Below the pieces are notes generated by a model that was not told the DNA's origin, made no database searches, and saw only the letters and a program-made list of their open reading frames with translations. A DNA stretch of 64,000 bases from Ischnura elegans (taxonomy: Eukaryota; Arthropoda; Insecta; Odonata; Coenagrionidae), in assembly GCF_921293095.1 (NCBI RefSeq), contig NC_060248.1:12914744-12978743 (forward strand), written 5' to 3'. The position numbers and the translations under genes are program-made. Shown piece by piece: positions 23,401-31,559 of the stretch; positions within the stretch are counted from its first letter, which is position 1; every line of letters begins with the position of its first letter.

Positions 23401-26400
23401 CAAGCGTTTCGAAATCGTCTGTATGTACCGACGGATTTACCGACAACTCTCGGTGGGATGACGACAATCGTCAGTAGAACGTGTCACCTGAATCACTCGT
23501 ACCGAGACTTATCGGTAGGACCAGCTTACCGACACTGACAATCGTCGGTAAGGTGTACAGAATTCCGCCCCTGGAGTACGTATTTCACGCTTTTAGATTC
23601 TAAAACTTTCAGCCCGAAGGTACACATTTTAAATTTGCCCAGATCCGAAAATTTTTAGTGGCATAGTCGGCCGTAATATATTGATGATGTTCGGATCTCG
23701 GCGGAGTTTGGGGCATCATCTATAGATGGCACTCTGTCTCAAAGTATTAAATGACAACATCTATTTTTCACGATTTAATGAAAAGTGAAAATTTTCAAGC
23801 ACGTGAAAATGCGACAGCTAAGTATGAATGCCGGGAAAAGCCCATGTGACGTCTAGCCGCTGCTGTGTGAGGCCACCTGGGTTCGAGTCTATGAACCCTG
23901 CTACGATGCAGGCTGCTTGCTGCCGAGCATGGCAGTAGCGTAGAGTGCCCTGCTATCAGGTAGCGCTTGGCTTAAATAAGGATTAAAAAACACCCTATCA
24001 AATGAAGGAAACTTTCCAATCATAGGCAATTTTAATACATAGTAGATTATTAAGAGATGTTTCCCTGAGCTCAGTGCCTCATGCATGCATTGGTAATCTC
24101 AGACAATGTAAAACTGCTGACTACTCATATAGCATCTAGGTCCCTGTGACGTCACATGGAGTGGCATCGCACGGCTGCCAATCTGGCCTTTTTCAAATGA
24201 GGTTAAAATTGACCATTAACATTCATCTAAACTGGGATTTCTGAAACCAAATAATTTGTATATTATGAATTCACTAATGGTGGGTAACTAATCACAATCA
24301 ATGCCTTTCATTTTCTTTGATGTAGGAAACTACCCTATTCTATTTCTAGTGCCATTAATGAATATAAATATTGCAGAGATGTGAAATGCTGACAGTTAGC
24401 TATTAAAGATGCATCGACTTTCTTTTCATAATGGGTATAAAATTGTAGACAGAGAAGTGTATGTTAACATTCACTTCTAATTTTCTATTTTCCATTTCTA
24501 TTAAAATAACAGTTTGGATTGATAGGTATCTCAGACAGTATCAGCTTCTCTTGCAGCTCTTCCAGCAATAGTATTGTTGAGTGGTTGCATAACGACACAA
24601 TATAAAAAATTTTCTTGCATGGGAAAGACTCCGTCACCTCAAAAATGAGTTTTTCTGTACTATATTCCGCAAAATATATTGAACTGTATTGTAATTGTGT
24701 AGGGCATGGAATTTACTTATTATTACTGTTATTATTATTATTATTCATGTAGCATACTAGAATACTAATATATTACTATATTATATGCTAATATAACACA
24801 ATATTAAAAGAAGGCCACACAAATAGATTGTGTACTTTCAAGGCTGCCAGAAGTCATTTAGAGTACAGCAGAATCCCGATCATCCGGCTGCGGTTTATCT
24901 GGGTAACGGATAATCCGTGCATGATTTTCACTCTCGCTCAATTTTTTCCGCGATCTTATAAAAAAGTAAATCGAACGTAAAATCATCAGAATTACTGCAT
25001 TAATGCTAGGATACACCGGGCTTATTATTTCCGTTAAAATCCCTTAGTAAAACAGAAGCAATCGTGCGCCAGCTGCATTCACGGGAGCACCGTGTTCCTG
25101 TTTTCCAAGCCTCGCAGCACGCGACCTCGCTCCGTGATCACGGATACACGTTTCGCAGCAGTTGCAACCCGGGCAACTTGTGCGAGATGCGACTACGTGG
25201 CGTGGTGCCTGACAATGTAGTTTCCGACGTCGAGCAGTGGTTTTGAAGCATTCGCGCAAACCACTTTTCTGTATCCGTGATCACACAGCCACAGATACGA
25301 GTACAACACAGTTATCGCCACCAAAAAGTACGCAAACTAGCGACAAAAGCTCTCAATGAGTCCGGGAAGCACTCTAAAATAACAGAATAACTGCATAAGT
25401 AATAATATATTGTTTGTTTTACGTAAATTATGAACACAGCAAGACATTAAAATGAAAGTTAGGTTTATCCGTGTTTTCTGATTATAATCAGAAAACATGG
25501 ATAATCGGGAGTGTACTGTGCATGAAATACTTCACCTATTCCCTTCTCCATGGAAAGCTACAAAGCCAGAATGCTGCGGCATCAGGTCCACTGGATCTAC
25601 CGACATGTCCTCCACTTTGTCCTGCACGGGCTGTGGCTCTTGATATCCCACTGGCGGGGCAAACTCAACCTGAAACAGATTGTAAAAAAAAGAGTTATGC
25701 AATCTTTTGACATTTGGATTTTTCCTACAACTCCTTGTACTAATCCAATAGAACACCTTCCCTCTCATGCACTACCCTTAGGTGTATATAACTTCTTTAA
25801 CTTATACATCACACAACTTCTGGCCGAAAAGCCATCTAGCATGGTATCTCACTATGTCACAGCATACAATACACAATTCCTATGTTTAGCATATATGGAA
25901 TACTAACATAATTAGAGCATAGGGTCTAATTTTTCTAATGGCTATTATTGATTATTGTCCAAGTCACAGAGCTCTTTTCGGTGGTCACTAGGTGACCAAC
26001 AAACCTTTCCATAACTGATAAATTGTGACTGCTCCATGCCTAGCCTGTGCATATCGGTGTGTTTGTGACCTTGTGTCTGTATGTACCTAATGATGACGTC
26101 CTAAATCAAAACCGAGCCCAGTTAAATAAATTACAGGAATGTATGTATGTATGGAATTACTAATTAAGTCCTTTCTTTTAAATCACTACAACCCTTCCCT
26201 CAGACATGACCATTTTCACTGATTCTCACTAAATTTCAAATATTTGAAAGCATTTCCATAATTCTAAATGTTGCCTATCCGAGCCAATTTTGTTTACAAT
26301 TTTTCTAACCAATTTAAACTTCCTCACAAATCAAATGCTATGAACTATAGGGTGATGAGTACGAGATGTAAACATATAACAGCTAATTCCCGATCATTTC

Positions 26401-29400
26401 CACTAATTTTCTCAGATAATTGTGGGAGAGAATAATTGGACAATCAAGAGAGGTACACAATCAAAAAAACTGACCAGAAATGACTTGAAGTCTTCAAGAC
26501 AGGGTGTTGACAGGTGGTGCTAAAAATAGAGTGGACAGATAGGGTGAGAAATGACAAGGTGACGAGTAGTACAGGAGAAGAAAGGGAATTGTGGAGGACC
26601 ATACTCGGATGGAGAACCAGGTGGATAGGTCATATTATAAGATGGAACTTAAAGATCCCTGAGGAGGGCCAAGAGAGAAGTACTCGAGGCCAATAAAGAG
26701 GGACAAGGGGAGGAAGAACATCAGGGAAATGAAGAGTTATGAATACAGTACACTCCCGATTATCCGGGGTAATGATGGGGAGAGAAGATGGCACGAATAA
26801 TCGGAAAACACGGATAATCCAAACTTTCAGTTAAATGTCTTTTAATGTTCATAATTTACTTAAAACAAACAATATATTATTATTTATGCAGTTATTGTGT
26901 TGCTTTAGAGTGCTTCCAGGACTCCTTGAGAGCTTTCTTTGCCAGTTCGCGATCTTTTTTTAGCGACGATAGCGTGGATGTACTCGTATTATTAATGCTT
27001 TGTGTATAGCCTGGTTTCGAAAACCACGCATCCGTGGCTGTGTGATAACGGATACAGGAAAAAGGTTTGCACGAATGCTTCAAAACCACTGCTTCACGTC
27101 GCAAACTACACTGTCAGGCACTACGCCACGTACTCGCGTCTCGCACAAGTTGCCCGGGTTGAAACTGCTACGGGACTTGTATCCGTGATCAAGGAGCGCG
27201 GTCGTGCACTGCGAGGCTTGGAAAACAGGAACACGGTGCTCCCGTGAATGCAACTAGAGCGCGATCGCTTCCGTTTCACGAAGGGGATTCTAACGGAAGT
27301 GATAAGCCCCGTATGTCCTAGCATTGATGCAGTAATTCTGGTGATTTTGCGTAGGATTTTTAAAAACAAAGATCGCGGAAAAAATTGAGCGAGAGTGAAA
27401 ATCATGCACGGATAATCCGCAACCCGGATAAACCGCAGCCGGATAATCGGGAGTCTACTGTATGTATGTAAGAGTAAGGAAAACATCAGAGTCCACAAAT
27501 AGAATGAAAAGCAGGCTAAAATAAAAAAAATAACAAAGGGGACACAAAGGGGTGGTTACTTCTACTGTTTTTATGCTGAATTCCAAGCAAACTTACCTGA
27601 ACCACTGGATTACTAGTGTGAAAAAGACTGACATTTGTCCATTAAACTCTTTCTCTGTTACGATAAAGTTTAACTAGCTGCAATTTTAGGCTGTGCATTC
27701 AAAATTAAAAATAACTTCATAATATGACAGACAAAAACAGATAGAAAGGGAATATTAAAAATAGAATTAATGCAACCTATTTTACAAGACTCTGCTTTCA
27801 ATCCCTAACACAGTTAATACTTTAAATTCTGCATTGGTTTCCAGAAAACAAAATACTTTCTGCATAAGTAAGCACTCAGGGTATTCTCGAGACGATAGGA
27901 ATACATACATCGGTAAAGAATGAAGGGACAGATAACTCAATCAATCTGTAATATCTTCCAGCAGCCCTCAAATTTGTTCAGTGACTATCTCATGTCATCA
28001 CTTTTTTATTCAGCTTTGGATCTATTCAATAGCATTTAATAGCTAAATTGAAAAATTCTATCACACCCACTAGAAGAAGTCCAGATGTTTCATGTAATTG
28101 CCCATAACTATTGATTTTTAAAGAACAGTTTTGCTGACTACAATTTTTATTTTTTTAGTAAGACATTGATAGCTAGGAGAAGCAGAATAGGTGTTAAAAT
28201 GAAATATAATATATTCATGCATTAATCAGCATGTTCAGGTTGAAGGTAATAGTGTCTTGCTCTAGCTTTTTTACGTCAATGTTAAAGTAGACAAAACCAA
28301 GAATTGGGTGAAAGAGAGCCGTAACTTCCCTCAATAGATCAGCACCATTTACCAAAATTCATGAAATATTCACAAGTAACTTCAACAGAGAGGACGGCTT
28401 CCCACTCCAGATAGGGAACAGACTTATTCAGGCCAATCAGCATGCAGTACCATGACCATCACTGGCATATAATTATCTACATCTACATAATACCCCGCAA
28501 GCCACCTAAAAGGCATGTGGCAGGGGGCATTAGGACACCAGCCATTTATGCAAAAAAAAAGGAAGTGCTCTAAGGAAATTACGACTAGCATTTATCAAAG
28601 TCCTTTATAGTTCGGGGGAAAAACAAATTCCCAAATCTATCCGTTCGGCAAAACATTTCTCTTAATTTATCTCTTCTATTGGACCTGGAAATATAGTATG
28701 GCTCTTATATTATGTTCTCTGTGTCGCTCTTAAAGATATCCATTCTCAATTGATCAAGCAATCTAAGCCTAGCGCGCAGCCTCTGAGTCTCCAACGGCTC
28801 CCAGCCTAATTCGCTTAACATCTGGGTAACGCTGTCTCTACACCTGCAGCAGTTTTTGACGAACCGCGTAGCTTTGCTTTGTATTTTATTCAGTTTGCAG
28901 ATTAAGTCTTTCTGCACCGGATCCCATATACTCACTGATTTCAAGGTGCGGTAGGATGAGTGCAAAATAGCACCTTTCTTTTACATAAATAGGACAAGAA
29001 CTGGAAACGATCAACTGAGGACATGAAGACACTGACAGAATAGTCAGCGACATTACTGTCTAAAAACCAACATATGCTGACGATAACCCAAAAAATTCAG
29101 GCATCATAATTGTACAGCATTTTATCTTGCACTCCTTCAATAATTTATAAGACCTAAGACAGAGCAATTAAAAGGAGTTCCAAGTATTTAAAAACAAATG
29201 AATGCGATTGTGGTTGGCGTAACATGGTGAAACTCCTTCATGATGCACAAAGGTTAAGAAAAGACTTCGTTGTTTCACAAAATAAAATATATTTGCGACT
29301 GGTTTCGATACAGCGTATCATCATCTGGCAATTACAAGTATCAGTACATAGAATCTATACCCTTTAAGGCGTTAGAGGGGCGGTAGAGTGGAGGTGGAGA

Positions 29401-31224
29401 AAGGGGGGGAACTTCGGAGAACCCATTATTGGATGCAATTAGTTTGATTGTGTTTAGCTCCTTCATCCTGTTGTAATTCGACAATGGAAACAATCATAGC
29501 CTGTGAAGCATACAATGTATTGCTGATAGTTTGTGAAAGAAGTGGTGTCGTGAATTACGGTGTATTATTTGGTGGAGGGGGTAAGGGAAGGGAAGGTAGG
29601 TTTGGGAAGTATGTCGCTGATGGGTCACTGCACGGGGTAGCCGAGGGTTGGCGTATGATGACGAAATACGGGGAGGGGTGTTATGGAGTGGTGAGTGGCA
29701 TCCGTAATGGTTTCTCAGAAAAAACATTGAAAAGTGGTGAATGGTGAGAATACAATTGCTCGTTAACTAATGTTATGTTAGGTGAGGTTTGGCCCACTAA
29801 AATTTCCAACTGCTCGAGTGCGTCAAGCCTTGGGCCGTTGTTTTCTTTATGTAGGATAATCGGTTCGAAATCGCTTGTGTGGTCGGAATCCAAGAGGTGT
29901 TTGGCAAAGTGTGAGGTTTCTTTGTTGTTAATAAAACATGAACGATGTTCCTTGGCCCGGATGTTGAAATTCCGTCCAGTTTTTCCTATGTAACAGGAAT
30001 TGCAGTCATTGCAACGGAGTTTATATACTCCGCTGTGTACAAATATAAGGGTATAAATTCTATGTACTGATGCTTGTAATTGCAAGATGATGATACGCTG
30101 TATCGAAACCGGTCGCAAATATATTTTATTTTGTGAAACAGCGAAGTATTTTCTTAACCTTTGTGCATTATTTAAAAACAATTTGGAAAGCACACCAAAT
30201 GGAGGATACATACATCAGTTTTCATTCAATGATTAACTATTGATGTTTTAGTTTGTTTTCCTAATGCTATTTAGCTATTTTTTTATTCTAGAGAAATGTG
30301 TGGTCTAGGCCATGAATTACGTAGCAATAGAAATCATAAACATAACAGACAATCTGAGACGGAGTAATGAGTATGGCTTTACCAGAGGAATATTTTGGTT
30401 ATCATGAAAATAGCACATAAAATACTCACATTCATGTCGCATTCAATGATACTGACAGCAGAGCCCGGCTTGGTTTCCAGAACACACAGTTCATAGATAC
30501 GAGAATTGTACTTAATGGCGACTACATCACCTGTGGTAAGACAGGCAAAATGTCGAAGAGCGTTTTCCAGAACTGCCTTTGGATTAGTTATATCCAGAAA
30601 ATCTGGGGACTGTGGCTGAAATTTGGAAAAAGTGGCCACTGGCAATGAGACACTTTCCACTTGCAAGTTATCACCTTCTTCCAGAAGTAAGTGCTGCATC
30701 ATCTGCAACATTATAATTGAAATTATTGGCAGTACAATAACATACGACTACAAAATTAATATATCTATGGAGACATCAAATTTTTTTAATTACCCAATAG
30801 GGGATATAAACAAGATCTTCTCCAGCAACGAATTCCAAAACTCCACAGTGAGTGATGCGGTTTGTTTTCTTGTTAGTCAGTTTGAAAAGCATAGGGTAAA
30901 CAATGCTTAGCCGAGTGAGTTGGTCCAATGCAGACGGTGGCATGATGACTATCACAATTACAGGACATATTAGTCATAGCATTGAATGAAAACCACATTT
31001 AATTCGGCAGAAAAAGAGAATCAGAGCTTACTTTTTCCACCATTTTCCACATCCTTGCGTTCAGCACCCGGAAGCATTGATACGGAATAGCATTTGAATT
31101 GCGTTTTAAAAGACCGATGTTCGTTAGAATGTAAATCAAAATGAAACTGTAAAAAGAAAACACAACTTCATAGTATACAGAAGTTTTTCAACCTTCAAGT
31201 CAACATGACAAGAATACCTACCAT
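14391..31224 (-). CDS. UFD1: UFD1: ubiquitin-binding cofactor of p97/Cdc48 (seven coding exons)
   Basis: Join complement(14391..14471, 16949..17096, 25536..25669, 30430..30702, 30794..30948, 31032..31146, 31222..31224): 909 nt, 302 residues, close to the roughly 307 of vertebrate UFD1. All introns are GT-AG and keep frame. Known role: with Npl4 it binds ubiquitin chains and feeds substrates to the p97/Cdc48 AAA+ unfoldase, including ER-associated degradation. Seen here: CYSVSML (20-26), the [13 protein letters not shown] block (41-53), [14 protein letters not shown] and ACLTTGDV of the double-psi-barrel domain (to about 182), [21 protein letters not shown] (251-271, the Npl4-binding region in relatives), and two p97-binding SHP boxes, FHGEGNRL (221-228) and FSGEGQSL (289-296). 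No stop or frameshift. Introns 4, 5 and 6 are full of transposons. Functional gene very likely. Confidence 0.95.
15067..16299. mobile_element. Tigger/pogo-like element without transposase
   Basis: The left end TACAGTAGATTCCAGTTAAT and right end ATTAACCAGAATCTACTGTA are inverted repeats whose outer TA dinucleotides (15065-15066, 16300-16301) fit the TA duplication of the Tc1/mariner/pogo group. At 1233 bp with no recognisable DDE domain it is non-autonomous. Its terminal sequence differs from the CAGTAGACTCCCGATTATCC family elsewhere in the window. It lies entirely in UFD1 intron 6. Confidence 0.7.
16322..16940 (+). pseudogene. Mariner 5' half, truncated beside UFD1 exon 6
   Basis: From ATG at 16524 the translation gives [20 protein letters not shown], then [20 protein letters not shown] and [13 protein letters not shown], the helix-turn-helix N-terminus of mariner transposase. 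[15 protein letters not shown] and [10 protein letters not shown] follow, with in-frame stops at LYSG and GDH. Upstream, AGGTGTATTCAAAAATTATA at about 16322 resembles a mariner terminal repeat. Similarity fades around 16935, just short of the UFD1 exon 6 donor (16948), so the catalytic half is missing. Its sense strand is opposite to UFD1. Confidence 0.8.
16949..17096 (-). CDS. UFD1: UFD1 coding exon 6 (Npl4-binding region)
   Basis: Acceptor TTGTCAG ends at 17097, donor GTAAG begins at 16948. The 148 nt complete the split Arg codon and encode LDGKKKKK ... [20 protein letters not shown] ... KE, matching the Npl4-interacting part of UFD1. Frame is preserved to exon 7. Confidence 0.93.
19481..23001 (+). 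mobile_element. piggyBac element with intact TTAA duplications
   Basis: Termini CACTTTCGCTGCGG and CCCGCAGTGAAAGTG are inverted repeats, with TTAA directly outside both (19477-19480, 23002-23005), the diagnostic piggyBac target site. Subterminal palindromic words GGACGCACCGGTGCGTCC recur at about 19496-19513, 19537-19556 (GGACGCACCCGTGCGTCC) and 22841-22858. Total length is about 3.5 kb and the centre holds a broken piggyBac transposase in the plus direction. It sits inside the GGCGGAATTC element, inside the AGGGTRGTTTCC repeat, inside UFD1 intron 5, antisense to UFD1. Confidence 0.92.
20700..22470 (+). pseudogene. Broken piggyBac transposase
   Basis: The remnant is read across several frames. 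It shows [17 protein letters not shown] (about 21295), AVSLDESVV with the first catalytic Asp block (about 21567), [17 protein letters not shown] and GYTVYMDNF with the second Asp (about 21690-21830), [16 protein letters not shown] and [17 protein letters not shown] with the third Asp block (about 21990-22160), and a cysteine-rich tail CCEKCAKN ... CP (about 22400-22470). All three acidic blocks are still visible. Stops (for example after MDNF) and frameshifts prevent a full product. The N-terminal 20.7-21.1 kb is acidic and Ser-rich, as in relatives. Confidence 0.88.
24866..25518 (-). mobile_element. Pogo/Tigger-type MITE, copy 2, ending 17 bp from UFD1 exon 5
   Basis: Left end CAGCAGAATCCCGATCATCC follows TA; right end GGATAATCGGGAGTGTACTG. 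Internally it matches the reverse complement of the copy at 26746-27460 over nearly its full length (CATGATTTTCACTCTCGCTC, GGGAGCACCGTGTTCCTGTT, CCGGGCAACTTGTGCGAGA). No transposase. The right end at 25518 leaves 17 bases to the exon 5 donor at 25535. The outer right dinucleotide is TG rather than TA. Confidence 0.82.
25536..25669 (-). CDS. UFD1: UFD1 coding exon 5 (SHP box 1)
   Basis: Acceptor TTTCAG ends at 25670, donor GTGAAG begins at 25535. The 134 nt encode [12 protein letters not shown] ... [15 protein letters not shown] and the first two bases of Arg227. HGEGNR is the core of the first p97-binding SHP box. The exon lies between two inverted MITE copies. Confidence 0.94.
26505..26690 (+). 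repeat. RTE-type LINE fragment, reverse transcriptase C-terminus
   Basis: Forward translation gives [16 protein letters not shown], then [11 protein letters not shown] and [10 protein letters not shown], matching the conserved W-x-D-R-V-x-N and GH-hydrophobic-R blocks downstream of the RTE-like reverse transcriptase. The fragment is short, lies in UFD1 intron 4, and is antisense to the gene. Confidence 0.65.
26746..27460 (+). mobile_element. Pogo/Tigger-type MITE, copy 3, best-preserved ends
   Basis: Left end CAGTACACTCCCGATTATCC, right end GGATAATCGGGAGTCTACTG, with TA outside both ends (26744-26745, 27461-27462). At 715 bp it has no transposase, only derived internal sequence. It is in the opposite orientation to the copy at 24866-25518, so the two bracket UFD1 exon 5. 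Confidence 0.85.
28155..28230 (+). repeat. Short segment repeated at about 31475-31555
   Basis: GGAGAAGCAGAATAGGTGTT and the following AAATATAATATATTCATGCATTAA align with GGTGAAGCGGAATAGGCGTT and its continuation upstream of UFD1. It is an anonymous dispersed repeat of less than 100 bp, one copy in UFD1 intron 4 and one 5' of the gene. Confidence 0.5.
28474..28975 (-). pseudogene. CR1/jockey-like LINE 3' end
   Basis: On the minus strand it encodes [25 protein letters not shown] and [20 protein letters not shown], the C-terminal extension of the reverse transcriptase seen more fully at 59511-60115. The 3' tail ends in CTACATCTAC-type sequence (28474-28490), the same as the tail of that copy. 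It is 5'-truncated, as usual for target-primed insertion, and lies in the same orientation as UFD1 in intron 4. Confidence 0.8.
29242..30169 (-). mobile_element. Penelope-like element fragment with inverted 123-bp arms
   Basis: A GIY-YIG endonuclease frame lies between two arms, 29242-29364 and 30047-30169, that are near-perfect inverted copies (shared words GCACAAAGGTTAAGAAAA, CAGCGTATCATCATCT, AGTACATAGAAT). Each arm carries GAAACCGGTCGC or its variant, the conserved 3' core of Penelope hammerhead motifs. No reverse transcriptase is present, so only the C-terminal part of the element survives. It is inserted in UFD1 intron 4. Confidence 0.75.
29681..30211 (-). CDS. GIY-YIG endonuclease frame of a Penelope-like element
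   Basis: An uninterrupted frame contains [20 protein letters not shown], in which GVY and YIG are the name-giving strands and the following Arg is catalytic in the family. It continues through [18 protein letters not shown] (the CCHH-type Penelope signature region), FEPIILH and [10 protein letters not shown] with the metal-binding Glu. The N-terminal residues before about 58 come from the inverted arm and are unlikely to be native. The reverse transcriptase that should precede it is absent. It is open but probably not expressed. Confidence 0.72.
   Translation of the reverse strand: MYPPFGVLSKLFLNNAQRLRKYFAVSQNKIYLRPVSIQRIIILQLQASVHRIYTLIFVHSGVYKLRCNDCNSCYIGKTGRNFNIRAKEHRSCFINNKETSHFAKHLLDSDHTSDFEPIILHKENNGPRLDALEQLEILVGQTSPNITLVNEQLYSHHSPLFNVFSEKPLRMPLTTP
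30430..30702 (-). CDS. UFD1: UFD1 coding exon 4
   Basis: Acceptor GTTGCAG precedes ATG-ATG-CAG at 30702; the exon ends AAT before GTGAG. The 273 nt give 91 residues including [37 protein letters not shown] and [15 protein letters not shown], the most conserved UFD1 segment. Confidence 0.96.
30794..30948 (-). CDS. UFD1: UFD1 coding exon 3
   Basis: Acceptor GTGATAG ends at 30949; donor GTAATT begins at 30793. It encodes [20 protein letters not shown], then [20 protein letters not shown] and IPYW, part of the N-terminal double-psi-barrel domain. It starts in phase 1, completing the Ile40 codon. Confidence 0.95.
31032..31146 (-). CDS. UFD1: UFD1 coding exon 2
   Basis: Acceptor TTTTACAG precedes TTT at 31146; donor GTAAG begins at 31031. 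The 115 nt encode [38 protein letters not shown], the UFD1 N-terminus. Confidence 0.93.
31222..31224 (-). CDS. UFD1: UFD1 coding exon 1: start codon only
   Basis: ATG is followed immediately by GTAGGTATT, a good donor, and joining it to exon 2 gives M-FHFDLH, in register with the UFD1 N-terminus in relatives. There is no in-frame ATG at the start of exon 2, so this ATG is the natural start. The splice therefore separates the initiator codon from the rest of the reading frame. The 5' leader lies at about 31225-31350. Confidence 0.75.
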
Positions 31225-31420
31225 TTTCGAAAGATAAATTTTAGAATTATGTTTCAGCAGCAAATAATCGCGATCAGTGGTTTTAATTTTAACGAAACGA
31301 AACGACGACGACTCGTCAACACACTTTTTCCGCGATGTTTGTAAACAAATTGGTGTTTTGAACGCAGACTAGGCAAGTTTTTTTGCATTTGACGAATTTC
31401 GTTTGTCTTATGTTTGTTTT
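31225..31420 (-). promoter_or_regulatory. UFD1 5' leader and likely TATA-less promoter
   Basis: Sequence upstream of the start codon has scattered CpG (AACGAAACGACGACGACTCG at about 31297-31316) and no TATA box. This fits a housekeeping promoter, but no start site can be assigned. Confidence 0.35.
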
Positions 31421-31474
31421 TAGGGTGACGTCATTCCTAGAACTAAAAGGCGGAAGCAGGCAATTTTTTAAATA

Positions 31475-31555
31475 AGAAATCTATAGCTATCTTTATAGGT
31501 GAAGCGGAATAGGCGTTAAAATAAAATATAGTCATGCATTGATTACCACTGCCAA
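31475..31555 (+). repeat. Second copy of the 28155-28230 segment
   Basis: Shares GAATAGGCGTTAAAATAAAA and ATGCATTGAT with the intronic copy. Located about 250 bp upstream of the UFD1 start codon. Confidence 0.5.
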
Positions 31556-31559
31556 TCGT

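Larger units (their letters stand above)
18031..23569. mobile_element. Inverted-repeat element inserted in the repeat above (termini GGCGGAATTCTGTACAC)
   Basis: The left terminus GGCGGAATTCTGTACAC and right terminus GTGTACAGAATTCCGCC are perfect inverted repeats. CCTGG lies outside both (18026-18030 and 23570-23574), while the empty site at 7302-7306 has CCTGG once, so a 5-bp target duplication is the simplest reading. Subterminal regions carry several copies of ACCGACAATCGTCGGT-type palindromes (18070-18150, 23390-23550). Without the piggyBac element inside it is about 2.0 kb. Overlapping frames at 18253-18619 show no transposase I can name. Superfamily unknown. Confidence 0.8.
17980..24336 (+). 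repeat. Copy 3 of the AGGGTRGTTTCC-ended repeat, split by a 5.5-kb insertion
   Basis: Left end AGGGTGGTTTCCTTTTTTTT and right end GATGTAGGAAACTACCCT give inverted termini AGGGTRGTTTCC, with AT next to both. The left part (17980-18030) and right part (from 23575) match the uninterrupted copy at 7252-7910. The break is exactly after ACTCCTGG. The right part also has an extra block (about 23605-23745) absent from copy 2. Non-coding and non-autonomous; superfamily not assigned. Confidence 0.82.
17097..25535 (-). other. UFD1 intron 5 (8.4 kb, transposon nest)
   Basis: Interrupts the codon for Arg227 (AG|A). It contains the three-level nested insertion at 17980-24336 and a pogo-type MITE at 24866-25518. 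The 17.1-17.98 kb and 24.34-24.86 kb portions show only A/T-rich sequence, a GA-rich run near 17272, and a short ATT repeat at about 24728-24745. Confidence 0.85.
25670..30429 (-). other. UFD1 intron 4 (4.8 kb)
   Basis: A phase-0 intron with donor GTGAG at 30429. It contains an RTE-type LINE fragment, a pogo-type MITE, a CR1/jockey-like LINE 3' end and a Penelope-like fragment with inverted arms. The parts at 25.92-26.5 kb and 27.46-28.15 kb hold nothing I recognise. Confidence 0.85.

Noticed and set aside
25550-25906. 118-codon plus-strand frame near 25.6 kb
   Set aside because: It overlaps UFD1 exon 5 on the opposite strand and has no domain of its own.
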